NCBI GenBank assembly: GCA_023853785.1
Contig: JAJIRX010000931.1
Span: 1 to 64,000, forward strand
Direction: 5' to 3'
From: Psilocybe azurescens
Lineage: Eukaryota > Basidiomycota > Agaricomycetes > Agaricales > Agrocybaceae
Length of the DNA: 64,000 nucleotides
Position numbers and translations under genes: made by a program. The notes under the pieces are model-generated. The model ran no database searches, had not been told where the DNA came from, and saw nothing but the letters and a program-made list of their open reading frames with translations. This document shows positions 1 to 11,782 of this stretch, piece by piece; position 1 is the first letter of the stretch; every line of letters starts with the position of its first letter.

Positions 1-2330
1 TGCGAGCAGCACCATCCTCGGCTCGCCGGCTTCCCTCTCCCGCCCTGCCCATCTCTTGTTCTTTGCCACTATCCTACGTTTTCGCATTTAAATATATCCC
101 AAGCGGAATATATCCTTAACACGCTGTATACACCTCCTATGCCTCCCTCCCCTTCCTCTTCTTCTCCTCACCCTCTTCCTTCCCAGCCTCCTTCCCCCCT
201 TCCTCCCACCCCCAAAATACACAACAAGCGTCACTGGCACTACACAGTTCCCACATCCCAACCGCATCATTCACAGGCCTTAACGCGCTATTATGCTCCA
301 GCGCATATTGCAGCGGGGTGTCAGGGTGACGATGAGCGAGCAGGACGGGACGGCGTCAAGTGAAACTGTTAGGAATGCATATATCGAGAGGAGAAGCGTG
401 TAAGGGTTCAGAACGTATGTGTAAGGGCGGAGGGTGATGAAGCTTTGAGAATGAACGAGCATAGAGGAGAGGGTGCACCGTTTTCGAGGCCACATGTACT
501 ATTGAAGTCGCGTTTGGCTTCATATCCATCCCGCTCCTCACCCCTCTACCACTCATCTCCCCCCATCGCACACGTCCAGCGCTTCGCGCTGCATCAGCCA
601 AGAAGAAGCAGCAGGCACCGACACCCACAGCTGTAAATCCGCATGGATCTCTTCTGGCCTATTCTGGAACGAGTTGTAGAACGTTGTGCTGCGCCTGCCA
701 GGCAGCAGGGGATGTCTCCTACTGTTTCAGCCCCTGCTCCTGTACCGTGTCCCGGTCCCTTGTCCCTGTTTCGTTTGCATTTGAGGCCATTTTCCATTCT
801 GTGCGGATGTTGTGAACAATGACGTAGCACACAAAATACCAGGGACTCCCAAGGATGCGGTGATGCGAAGCGACAAGGGCGCAGAGAACGTCGGCGACTC
901 AACTGGCCCCTACACCTCTTCATCGACGCCCACAACTGTACGAGCGTCGAGTTCAACATGTGCGTCCTTAATCATGTTCATCCCCATTCTCCTCCTGTTC
1001 GTCGTCATCGGTGAAGTCCAAGGGGAGCGGCGTGCCCTCAACCTCGCCGTTGCGATCTGTGTGGAGTCCGATGATGGATGTAAATGGCGGTGTCGCGGAT
1101 GAGAGGACGGGTGGTGCGAGGATTGTGTATGCCTGCGAGAAGAGGCTCACGCCGTAGCTCTAAGTGACCTGTGAGAGGTGGTTAGCGGGATGCACGCGGG
1201 TGGGTAAAAACAGAGACGGTGATGGATATGGGCGATATAGGCGAGAGGGATAGGTGAGTATGAAAGAAGTGGAATAGAGCGTAAAACGAAAGCAAGAGCC
1301 ACATACCACCATTCTAAGTGTACTAGATATCATCAAATACGTTAGCGCGTGTCCGAGCATAGCATTCTTGTAATTTTCCGAGCCTCACGCGAGGTTGGGC
1401 ACCGAGACGACGAGGCTCTGCATGAGCGCGATGGGGAGTATGTTGGAGTTCATGAAAATCGCGGCAGCATTATGAAGGTCTAAGTGTGTGTGACTGTGTG
1501 AGAATGAGTTAGAATCGATTAAGTGCAAAGGAGAGAGAGAGAGAGAGAGGGCGAGTAAGGTAGGACGTGGTGGGGAGTATTCAAAGCATCTGTGAATGGG
1601 AGAGGGATGAAGGGAATAAAACGGCAGTACGAAATGCGAAAAGAAACGTGAATCGTGAAAAGGATAACGGATACAAGGAAAAGGAAGGATACGGTGCACG
1701 TACCGCTACGACTGTTTCAACCTGAACGTCCATCTCAGAACCCAGCCTACAACTATTGAGGCGCGCTGATGATGAACCATATCGAAATCGTCCAGAGTTC
1801 CTTGAGTTTCTCTGGAAAGATCGGTTAGATCCAGCGTAAGTCTCATTAGAAATAATGATAGAAAAACTGCTCGTCATGTACACGTACCAGGAAACAAGTA
1901 AAAAAACAACTTTGGAAAAGAGTAGTGCGGGTGTGAAAAGCGATACATTGAGTATGTTGATTTGCTGTAATTTTAGACGTCAGTGATCAACAATAATATA
2001 AATTACAGCCTTGGAATGAACCAAGTTACTCATGGGAGAGCGTACACGTACCTTTTGGGTCTTCTCATCCCGGATACCTTGTCTCGCCAGGATGTACCCA
2101 ACAGCGCATAGGAAGATGACCTCGAGGATGGACTGTCATAAAGGGAGAAACAATAAGGGTTCAGAACGAGGTATTCCGGAAACGATAGATAGCGGAGCAC
2201 GTCGGAGAGCACGGTATAAGGATACGGATGACAAAAGAACAAAATATACGTGTTGAATACAGCGAGGATCACCGAAGGTAGTCTCTCCACCCGTCTCCTG
2301 GTTCAGATAAGAGCGGTATACCTACTTGCG
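1..2330 (-). pseudogene. Auxin efflux carrier (AEC) family transporter, pseudogene copy A, cut by window edge
   Basis: Minus-strand relic of a multi-exon membrane transporter of the fungal AEC family. Exon 2,052-2,133 reads SILEVIFLCAVGYILARQG and ends at a GTACGT donor. Exon about 1,888-1,966 contains LNVSLFTPALLFSKVVF. The next exon (about 1,720-1,830) has EKLKELW and, in another frame, GWVLRWTFRLK. Exon about 1,385-1,470 reads MNSNILPIALMQSLVVSV, the hallmark of this family. Exon about 1,318-1,360 has MLGHALTYLM, and the one beginning near 1,170 has SYGVSLFSQA. The C-terminal transmembrane half continues to the left edge. Damage: a frameshift between EKLKELW and GWVLRW, a stop where Gln is expected near 1,724 and a stop where Trp is expected just before SYGVSLF. 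A (GA)n microsatellite sits in an intron near 1,531-1,550. This is the only copy here that keeps the N-terminal exons. AEC assignment rests on remembered family motifs; pseudogene status is directly visible. Confidence 0.72.
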
Positions 2331-2694
2331 GATGCTGGGTCCTTTCTGTACGTGGAGGTGCGCCACGCGTCGGAAGACATCGTCCACCGCTATATACTGT
2401 CTGTATATGTTAATTGGATTGTGGTAGTGTGATTCATTGGAGCGGTACGCGTGAGTTTAAACTTTACGCATCCATTGCGCGTCTGCGTGGTTTGAACTTG
2501 TTTAGGGAGGTCAAAACGTGATTAGTGGCAGTCAAAGACATCCCAATCGGGCATGTCTGAATTTCAATTGTTATCTTATCTTATGTTTTCTTCACTTTTC
2601 TATCTCTTTCTCTTGAGTTTTTGAAGTAATTAATATTACGTAGCTGTATCTCCACAGTATATAAAGATCTCGTAGAATACGTAGGTAGTCGACC

Positions 2695-3141
2695 TTGAAT
2701 ACCGAGCTCTATCTAGTCATTTCGAGGTTCTTACAGTGTGCCGGGACTCATGTGAACAGCACGCCCCGTCACAGTAGCCCAGACTGTTGTGGTCATTACT
2801 GGACAAATCCCTTCAAATTCTGGAAAAAAGCTCTCCCTTTGATTTTGAAAACCCACTCGTATTTTAAATGGAACGCCAGTATGTCTACCTACGTCTCATC
2901 ACAACTTCGGAGGCTGGTCAGGACTCTCAGAAGAGCTTGCTTGCTTGTTATGTCCTCGTCGTGGGAGCAGCAACACGAAAGATCATCGATTCAGGAGGTG
3001 ATACAGGAGATGATTAATAGAATTATGAGAGCATTTCTCAATAAACCGAACTTCTTGGACACTACGCTAATTTCAAACGCCACATTGAAGGATGAGGAGA
3101 CTAATGAAAGGTTGATGTTAGTCAAGGTTGAGGGATGTTGA
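2695..3141 (+). CDS. Open frame of unknown status between AEC and NACHT copy A
   Basis: A frame of about 148 codons with no recognised domain. It opens at a TTG; the first in-frame ATG is at 2,881, which would leave about 86 residues. The C-terminal half looks amphipathic, with charged stretches around EVIQEMINRIMRAF and LKDEETNERLMLVK, and could be a real exon. No homologous stretch occurs in the other repeat units of this window, so comparison gives no support. The rest of 2,331-4,027 shows no gene I can support. Confidence 0.2.
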   Translation: MNTELYLVISRFLQCAGTHVNSTPRHSSPDCCGHYWTNPFKFWKKALPLILKTHSYFKWNASMSTYVSSQLRRLVRTLRRACLLVMSSSWEQQHERSSIQEVIQEMINRIMRAFLNKPNFLDTTLISNATLKDEETNERLMLVKVEGC

Positions 3142-4027
3142 CTCTGACCTTTTAACAGGACTCTGAATAGATGGAGAGGAGAGAATTGTAGACTCGGGTT
3201 GGGATCGAGGGAATCAAAGTACTCATTGTAGTTTAAGCACCCAACTCATGATTCCCCATATTGAAGCACAGCAACGCGTTGAATCTCCGTCCTCACTTAT
3301 TCCATGAAGCCGTACAGTCCCCTCTTCTATCTTCTGCGATCGCCCTCCCGAAATTAACTGACCATGATATGCATGGACATGTCCTCTATATTCGGATCAG
3401 ATGGATCTGCATAGGTTTACATTCCTACGACCTTTACTACTACCGTCTTGTTCACTTGTTCCAGTCCATGCATAGACGGGGGAATGATGAATACTACTAG
3501 TTTGATTGTACATGGTCAGGCAACAAGCACCATTGACCTTAACGTGACGCGCCCCTCCCAATCCGCTCGGACAAACGGACATTCTCACAGCGCTCCTGCC
3601 GCATGAATTTGTCAGGCTGAAGGCAAGACGCAATAGTCAGAAGATTTTGGACGTGTGAATTTGCTGCCGTACGTGCGCCTCGACCGTGTAATATCATCGC
3701 AGGAACCTCTGGCGGATGGGTTGTACACGGGGAGGGGTATATGAGTGCATGTGCATGTGCGTTTGGGATGCGGTACGGGCTCATAAGGTTAGTGAGACTG
3801 AATTGGGATTGGGAAAGGGTTTGAATTTGACAGGGAGTGGACAGAGGGGTTCTATGAAGAGAGTAAGTGGATTAAGCCAGCAAGGATGTGGGGAGTGGAT
3901 GTGAGACGGAAAGGGCGTGGAAACGAACAGTATGTGACAGCCTGAGTCTTGACCTGAACGAGCCCAAAGACCTACCGGGGTGTTGCTATCCTGTTGCGTC
4001 TGGGTACAGGTCGCAGAATTGGTGGGC

Positions 4028-4190
4028 TGGTACAGCAATGATATCCTATTGTTCATTCAAACCCACGGTGGCTCATGCAGGCTTCCTATGGCTTCTTACA
4101 ATACAGTTGAATTTCGGACATACACTTCAAAGAATACTTTGAAGATCGCAAGGTAACAGAAATATTGAACATCATATTAGATACAATCTT
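4028..4190 (+). pseudogene. Short orphan fragment of the NACHT gene, third exon
   Basis: This stretch aligns by eye with NACHT copy A at about 6,865-7,030: the run around GAATTTCGGACATACACT followed by CAAAGAATACTTTGAAGATC is shared. It lies about 400 bp upstream of the start of copy A and has no flanking NACHT sequence, so it looks like debris of a further copy. The following 4,191-4,587 holds nothing I recognise. Confidence 0.6.
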
Positions 4191-4587
4191 GTACCCCGCG
4201 GCAACACGGCCAGCCCTATTTTACCCCAAAACTAGCTCGTAGCCTGTAACAAGCCACAGAAGATAATTATTTGACACAGCTATTAATATGGGACAGGTGT
4301 ATATATTTTTGGGATGGGTCTAGAGTTTCGAATTCAACTGCGAAGGATCCACACCGCCTCTTTTATCTCCAATACAATCAACCAGTATATATAACAATCC
4401 TTACGTGTACTGGCTTTGAATCGCGATCAACGTCACTCTGTACACATCAAACAACGACAAATTCCCTAGCCGAGGCTATGCTCGATGCCTTATGTCAACC
4501 CGCATAAACAGCCTGTGCCCGTGAGAGATCGACACAACTTCTGTTCCCTGCTACTACAGTGTACATCCTTTCGAAATTTTCACAAAT

Positions 4588-7500
4588 ATGCCCAAAAATG
4601 AGAAGTATTCCACAATTCACTCTCATCCCTCTCACATGTCGGGTATGCAGCAATTCCAAGGAGCGAGAAATGTCACGATTAATGGCGGGAGCTTTCGACA
4701 AATAGAAGGGGACTACTACGATGGAGGAAGGGACGTAGGTTAGTGGCAGTAGACGTCATCTACGGAGCATTTTAACTGATTCTGAAGAAACAGGACTGCA
4801 CATTCTGGGGCAGCACATCGCAGCTGATGCCATGTATAACTCTGCCGAGCGGTTTCCTCCCCGAAATGCCATCCTGGCACTCGCGAGAAGATAATCAGCG
4901 CTATACTTGATTGGGTTGATGATCCTTCTCCCAAGGAACGGGCGCTTTGGCTTAACGGACCAGCTGGAGCCGGCAAATCTGCCATCGCCCACTCCATTGC
5001 CGTACTTTTTGCGGGAGGTCCCCGGGGACAGCAAGTATGCCGGGAGCTTTTTCTTCGCCAAAGATGCCGTTGGACGTGGGTATGGTACGAAGCTATTCTC
5101 GACAATTGCATATCAGCTCGCCCTCAATTTCCCGTCCTTTCGTGCACTCATTGACTCTACTATGCTTGATAATCCCACGCTTCCGACTAAATCTATCGAC
5201 GTCCAACTCCGATACCTCATCATAGAGCCGTTGCTCCGTGTCAATGACTGGCCTGAGCACAGCCCCACAATTATAATCGACGGTTTAGACGAATGCGCTG
5301 GGTCAAAACGCATGCAGTCCGAAATCCTTTTGGTCTTATCCAAGGCAATCATTAAACACAATATCCCCCTCCGATTTCTCATTGTCAGTCGCCCCGAGTA
5401 CTGGATTTCCGATTCATTCGAAATTGGATCTCTGGTAAATATTACAAAATCGCTATCTCTACGAGACGATGAGGACGCGGATGACGATATTGGGAGGTAT
5501 CTTCGAGAAGGATTCAAAAAATTTACGACGAGAATATTCGAATAATGTCTTCTACCCCGCGTCCTTGGCCTCCAGATCATATCATCCAGCGATTTGTGTA
5601 TAGTTCTTCAGGCCAGTACGTGTACGCATCCACTGTCTTGGAATTTGTTGGCGCCTCATCCAATTTCTGTGATCCCCGAGAGCAACTCCAGATATTGACG
5701 ACACCTGGACAACATCAAGCATCAGCATTTTCGGATCTTGATAAACTCTACGCCACCATCCTCTCGTCATATCCTCGACCACACACAATGAAACGTGTCC
5801 TTGGTGGTCTCTTGCTCAGATTCAGCGAAAATACGATTCAGGAAATGCTGGGAGTGGATTCGGGAGAAATTCAACTCGTGTTGAAGGCCTTAAGCTCCTT
5901 GATTATAATATCCAAGGCTGAATACTCCGAGAAGTTCCGTGCGCTGGAGCCGATCTTCGGGTTTCCATTGGTAGAGGCATCGATTGAGTTCTGTCACCTA
6001 TCGTTCCGGGAATTTCTCAAGGATGAGTCAAGGTCAGGAGAGTATGCAATTGATAAGAGTGCTGTTCCGACTGAGTTTATCTGCGCCGTGCTCAAGCTCG
6101 GGGTTGATATTCTTTAGGATAGTCCACGGGCAGAGCGAACTATAGCATGGTAAGTGCATTAGCATTTTTGTATATTCTAAATATACAAGGACACTGATAT
6201 ACATATTTTCTGACAGTATCGGACTATCGACCTGTCGTGAAATGCTCAATAAACTTAGGTTTATGACGTGGAGCAGACGCGATGCTGGATCTATTGTCTA
6301 TTCATTAGAGGAACTTGGTGAAAGCCTTCACAGGATCTTAGCTCGCAATCCCTCGCATTTTTCCCAAGCAAGTCACGTGTACTGGTTTACCACCGCTGTC
6401 TTGCCGTTTCTTGCCAATCTGCAAACTGAATGGACCGTCCTCTGTCCATATGGGCATAATATTCACCAACATCTACTCCAGTCTCTCACAGACGTTCTCA
6501 CTATTGCTCAAACACTTTCAGCGAAGCAGGTCATGGACCGATCACCCAAAACTCGGCTACCTTCGCATTCATCGCTTTATACAGTAATAGATCTTTAGTC
6601 GGCTCAGTGAATAAAATTACCATCGAGGATATCTCGGAATCAATGAATATCGATCTGGATACCATTATATCTGATCTCCAACATCTCCCTGACTTGATAT
6701 ACCTTCGTTTCAAACCCAATGCCAGAGGATATCTCGATATATTTACTGTGGGTCCAGTCTGTTCGGCCGTGAAACATAAGGTCCAAGGCGATTGTCAGGA
6801 AAACCAACCTGTTTCAGCATGGGACTATCGGATAGTAAGTCTCAGTGCCCAGTGCTTTAATAGGATATTCTATGGCAATGATGACCAATCGGTTGTTCAA
6901 AATCGCTCGTGGCTCGTGTATACTGCCAACTGCTTCTTACGATACGGACGAATTTCGGACATACACTCCAAAGAATACTTTGAAGATCCCAAGAAAATGG
7001 AAATATTCAACATCATAATGGATGCATCTTTCTGGGATCGTTTACTTGATCCTGAATCCTCAATTGGTTTGGTATTGGGAGCATTGGGCTGGTTTTACAG
7101 GCAGATGGTGAGCGCCAATATAATCATATTTCGTTCAGTAATTTACCGCTGCCATCCATAATACCAGACCGGACACAGTAAAGACGTTATCAAAGATCAT
7201 GATAGTAGCCTTCCTCAAACAATGTTATATGTTGCCAAACGAATATTCGAAATCGCCTACTTGCCACACTTTACAGACGCCTACTGCTCTAATCTTTGTA
7301 TGTACAGTGATAGCGACTCTACTCCGTCTGTGTTTTTTGCATATACTCTCTCCATCCCATGGCGGGACTTACTCCATCGTTGAGGAGAAAAATCTGGATC
7401 AATCGGAGCTTCCGATTGCTGATTTCGATGCTTACGACTTTCACATATGGATAACTCAGTTCCACGATCAAGTGTTTGCGAGGGAGGAGGCTCAATCATC

Positions 7501-8007
7501 AGCCCTTCCGACTGGTACCCTCATCTAGCCGCATTCCTTCTCACCATGCTCGTAAGAAATCAATACGCTGCATTGAACACCAATTTCGAGGGACACTCGT
7601 GCTGGAACATAATCACGAGGAAGTTTTTTCTACCGTTTATCAAGTGTCTTCCTTACGCGATTCCGACACAGCACAACTTGAATGCGCTACGTGCACTGTA
7701 TTACCTGTATCCCAAAATTCATCCTCGGCGTCAATGGGGACCGCCGTTTGGTTTCTGCTCGCTAGCTATAGATTTCTTGAAGGTATGTTCGAAGGGTAAC
7801 TCTACAATTTTTATTGTACTCATTTTTGTCATACAGAAGTACGACCGCTCTTCCCTCTCATCCCCAGAATTTGACTCATTAAAAGCCTGGCTGTCTGGAC
7901 TTAGGACTCGGGAATCTAGGAGGGTATTGCAGCCCGATATTGCATCTTACGGGCATGTCCTTTTGGGGATGAAGCCTATACAACGGATGAGGGCGATTCA
8001 TAATTAA
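4588..8007 (+). pseudogene. NACHT-domain NTPase (fungal NLR-like), pseudogene copy A
   Basis: Degenerate NACHT NTPase, a STAND P-loop family that fungi use in self/non-self recognition and cell-death signalling. Start ATG at 4,588 (MPKNEKYS), with the N-terminal GARNVTINGGSFRQI motif. Inferred exons: 4,588-4,738, 4,794-6,149, 6,217-7,107, 7,168-7,782 and 7,837-8,007. Walker A GPAGAGKSAI lies near 4,960-4,990 and Walker B IIIDGLDEC near 5,270-5,300. No WD40, ankyrin or TPR repeats are visible; the C-terminal half looks helical. Lesions: a base lost near 4,860 (CCCCGAAATG versus CCCGCGAAATG in copy B), a base gained near 5,010, a base lost near 5,525, CAG to TAG at the end of the second exon (about 6,115) and a base lost near 6,555. 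It cannot encode a full product. Family confidence is high; biological role is inferred. Confidence 0.9.
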
Positions 8008-8009
8008 TG

Positions 8010-8205
8010 ATGATTGATTCCGACCGAGACAAGGCCCTCTGATGAAAGAAGTAGACGGTAGCATTTGATGGATCCTGTCGAGTAAGAGCATCAATTGTTG
8101 CATAATTTGGGGGTGCGTGTCACGTGAAGTCGTGCTTGCATACTTAGAACACGCTGGTGCAGCATGTAGAAAAGAGTAAATGTAACTTCAAATATGAAGA
8201 ATAAA
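8010..8205 (-). pseudogene. Truncated 3' end of the unidentified tail gene behind NACHT copy A
   Basis: The sequence from the NACHT stop to about 8,205 matches the start of the minus-strand cluster behind the other NACHT copies: GATGGATCCTGTC, GTGCTTGCATACTTAGAAC, then GTAACTTCAAATATGAA. Homology stops abruptly near 8,205, where repeat-rich DNA begins. The break marks where this unit was disrupted. Confidence 0.65.
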
Positions 8206-8229
8206 TGATGCAAGATATGTTTCTACCCT

Positions 8230-8570
8230 CTGTAGTCTTTGATTTAACCCCCTTTTAATAACTACTGACTTAACCCTGAAATATAACTACTGATTTGACC
8301 TGAGTATAAAGTACTGAATTAACCCTGGTATATGAAGTCCTGAAGTAACCCTGGTTTTGAACTACTGATCTAACTGGGATGTATCTACTGATCTAACCCT
8401 GCTTTTATTGTACTGATTTAACCCATATTATGTCTTAAATAAAGTACTGATCTAACTCTCATTATCTCCTACCAAAGTACTGATTCAACCCCCATTATGC
8501 TTTACCAAAGTACTGATCTAACCCCCATTATGCCTGGCCAAAGTACTGATTTAACCCTGCTTTTGTGATT
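8230..8570. repeat. Diverged tandem repeat, consensus about TACTGATTTAACCC plus spacer
   Basis: About eleven imperfect units of roughly 25-38 bp. Each has a core like TACTGATTTAACCC or TACTGATCTAACCC, and the last units extend to AAAGTACTGATCTAACCCCCATTATGC. Divergence is greatest at the left and lowest at the right, as if expansion was most recent at the right end. No open frame is involved. Confidence 0.8.
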
Positions 8571-9275
8571 TCCTAATTTGGATACTTCTGATCAGCTGCA
8601 TTCACTACTTATTGATCCTTGTGATCTTGACTCTCTTCCACCATCTCTCGTCCTTACTATGGGTAAAGACAAAAGTGTTGAGGGAAATAATTGCATGAAA
8701 AGGAATGAATACACTAAAATATCTTTTTCTTTACTAACTACTATATCAGTCCAAGCCATTTTCTATTTTGTGTGGGGCCTTGGCAAGCCCCTATGCATAT
8801 TTATTATTCCCCTTACTACTGTACAGTAGCACACCATCCACACTGTATATTCCAAGTAGATGTTATCCAACTCCTTACTATCTCCTTATGACTTTAGCCA
8901 TTTACTTTCTGTCTTCAACTGAGTTACAAACTGTGCTTTTGTAACAAAAAAACAAAAAAAAAGCATCAGGTAAATAAGCTAGATATATGTATTTCTTATT
9001 AAATTATGAGATTTGAGGTTGGCTTTTTTTTTGCTGAATTGAACAGGAGTGTGAGTAGGGTGAAGTGGCTTGACTCCTTTAGGCCTGCCTGGTGTGACTC
9101 CATGATTTAAAATTGCATAACTAAATTACTATTGTTGAAACAATAAGTAGAACATACCTTTCTGAGGGGTTTTAACATCTTTAAACTGATTGTATTCACT
9201 GCTATCAGCAATTGTAGATGGAGTACTGAATGGAGAATTGGAATCAGAAGTATTCTCTAATTTTGAAGGAATTAT
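8571..9275. other. AT-rich stretch without a recognisable gene
   Basis: An 83-codon frame at 8,578-8,829 starts at a non-ATG codon and has a hydrophobic middle but no family signature. An A-tract lies near 8,946-8,962. Nothing else is supported here. Confidence 0.4.
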
Positions 9276-11279
9276 GAGGTCTTTCCTTTCCCCTACACAA
9301 TCCATATGGACTCCAGTGGACTCAGTGGACTCTCTGTCCAGCCAAACTGGCTGACAGATTGTCTAGTCCACTGGACTGGAACTGAACTGCAGTCCACTGC
9401 AGTCCACTGGACTTGCACTGGACTCCTGGAGGTCTTTCCTTTCCTCACACAATCCATATGGAGTCCACTGGACTTGCACTGGACTCCTGCCAAATTTTCA
9501 GTCCAGTCTCAGTCCAGTGGATTATGAGTCCAGTCAAGTCCACTGGAGTCCACTGGAGTCCACTGGACTGGGGCTTAAATATTCACTGAACAACAACAAA
9601 TAATATATTTATTAGCACAGTCCAGTGGAGTCCAGTGGAGTCCAGTTGAATCCACTGGAGTCCACTGGATGCAATAATTAACACAATATCCAAAGTATGA
9701 TCATTAGTTATTAATATTAATTGCAAAAAATAAAAGAGTAAAATTAATGGAAATAAACTCTATGAAATAACAATTAAATGAAACAATAGTTAAATTTACA
9801 TGGGAGCAAAGCCTCCCTATGGATACATTTTTGTATTTTGTTCAGTCCGTGGGTGAAATTTCACAGGCACATGTGACATGCACGTGTGCCCGGCATCAGC
9901 CGATTGGCACAACAACAATCAAATGAACACATCCATCAGACCCCACCCTTTCTTCCCACTACCACCACCACCACCACCTTGTCGGTCGGAGCCAGGCGAC
10001 AGCCAACGCAACCCAACAGAGGATGATGATGATCACGGCAACCACACCAACAATGACAACGATGACAGTGACAACAAGGACCCAGACAAGGATGACCGTG
10101 AACATGACAACAAGGACCTGGACAAGGACATAGGCAAGGACCCGGACATAGGCAAGGACAACCCGGACAAGGACAAGGACAGCAGCAGCGATGGCGATGA
10201 GGACAACAGCAACGGGTACAGATGGGTACAAGGATGGTCACAAGGACAGGGACCAGGACTGGGACAACAGCTGTGACAGCAACGAGGACAGGGACAGCAG
10301 CTGCAACAGCAACAGGTACGACAGGGACAAGGATGAGGATGGGGACGGGTACGACAGGGACAAGGGCGAGACGGGATGGAGACAATGGAGACGAGGGCAA
10401 GGACAGGGACGGGACAACAGCTGCAACAATGACAAGGATGGGGACGGTGGCTGCAACAATGACAACAACAGGTACAGTGGCTGCAACAGCAACAGTGATG
10501 GGTACGGACACGTACAATGACAGTGGCTAAAACAATGACAATGACGCGGACAACAGCGACAGGTACAAGGACAACACGGACGACATGTACAAAGGTGACA
10601 ACAACGAGAACAGAGATGACAGCTGCGACAGCAATGAAGGCAATGGCAATGGGTACAAAGATGGCGAGGACGGTGGCTGCAATGAGGACAAGAACAGTGA
10701 GGACGGCGGCTGCAACAAGGACAAGAACAGCAGCTGCAAGGCTGCGACAGTGATGAGGACGCAAACGATGGCGACGAGTAACAACAGGTACGAGGGATGG
10801 TGGCTGCGACAGCAATGACAAGGGCAAAGATGATGCAGACATGAACGACGGTGACAGGTACTGACAGGTACAAGGACAGCAGCTGCAACAGCGACAACAA
10901 GGGTGAAGATGATGCAGACAGCAGCTGCAAAGAAGACGACAAAGGGCACAATGTGTATTGACGACCCAACGGACAACACATACAATGGTAAAGTACTGCT
11001 CCTGCCCCCCCTTTTTTATTTTTATTTTTATTCGCTTTTTTCTTCCCTTTTGTCTTGGCCCTCACATGTAGATAGTAATGTATTAAATAGTTATTAATAT
11101 ACTGTATTCCACTAATCTGAATTTATGTTAAGATTGAATTTATTTACTGTATCAAGTCCAGTGGACTCCAGTGGACTGCAGTTATCTTAGTCCATATTCA
11201 CTGTATAGTATAAGATCTACTAAAGTGCAGTGGAATCCACTGGAGTCCATATGGACTGTGTGGGGGATGGTAAAGTACT
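9276..11279. mobile_element. E1: DNA transposon with CCAGTGGACT subterminal arrays (about 2.0 kb)
   Basis: The left tip GAGGTCTTTCCTTTCC and right tip GGGGGATGGTAAAGTACT are the reverse orientation of the ends of E2 and E3. Inside the tips, at about 9,300-9,670 and 11,155-11,255, are many copies of CCAGTGGACT and its complement AGTCCACTGG. The left tip sequence occurs a second time at 9,427-9,470, a duplicated end. The interior holds a conserved leader and a minisatellite frame. Flanks share only GGAATT with an extra mismatch, so the target duplication is degraded or absent. No transposase is visible, so it is probably non-autonomous. Confidence 0.8.
9819..10985 (+). CDS. E1 leader plus Asp/Lys/Asn-rich minisatellite reading frame (degenerate)
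   Basis: The element's conserved leader starts at ATG 9,819 (MDTFLYFVQSVGE), matching MDTILYFVQSAG in E2 and E3. In E1 a shift moves the open frame to 9,878-10,276, which reads Pro-rich PPPPPPCRSEPGDSQ followed by DDDDHG and then repeats such as KDPDKD. The DNA at 10,020-10,960 is a GGACAA/GGACAG-type minisatellite that stays partly open in several frames because its units lack stops. The 3' end encodes YNGKVLLLPP, also shared with E2 and E3. I cannot tell whether protein is made; leader and tail conservation hint that it once was. Confidence 0.4.
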
Positions 11280-11782
11280 GGGAATTTTATTCAAGCCCTG
11301 GAAACAGCAGCATCAGGAACAGTGTGAGGAACCCCTCAAGCACATGCCCAGAAAGCAATGCAACTCAAGCACCAATATAACAGTGTTATCCAGACAGAGA
11401 CACATTCCAAAAATACACTTCTATTGCCTTATCACATGGAAATTAGATATGAAGACCTATTTCATTTTCCACTGTACTCAGGAGTCAGAGCAAGATAACA
11501 AATCAACTAGATGTCAAATTGGTCAGTAGGAAGAAGCAATACACCACACATGCCAAGACCAACTATAACAAGCAAATTGTGCAACACAAATCTTAGCTTG
11601 CAAGGATTTATAGTTCTATATGTCATTACAGCACATACTCATCAGCCCCACTCTTGCTCAACCATTTTCTGTTTCTTTTCCCATTTCTCATTTGTAGATA
11701 AAGAGTAGCTTGGTTTCCTTAGTATCAAAATTCAAATTAAAGAGTAGATAGACAGTATATATAAATACAAAAGGATTCTATG
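11280..11782. other. Unannotated gap between E1 and E5
   Basis: About 500 bp of mixed sequence with short frames (for example 11,230-11,529, which begins inside E1) and no recognised motif. It ends in GGATTCTATG at 11,773-11,782, the left copy of the proposed E5 target duplication. Confidence 0.4.

Noticed and set aside
8230..8570. Interstitial telomere (TAACCC is a permutation of CCCTAA)
   Set aside because: The hexamer appears once per roughly 30 bp within a longer unit, never head-to-tail as telomeric DNA would.
9276..11290. Clear target duplication for E1
   Set aside because: Flanks share only GGAATT and then diverge. I could not find a 10-bp repeat in register, so none is claimed.
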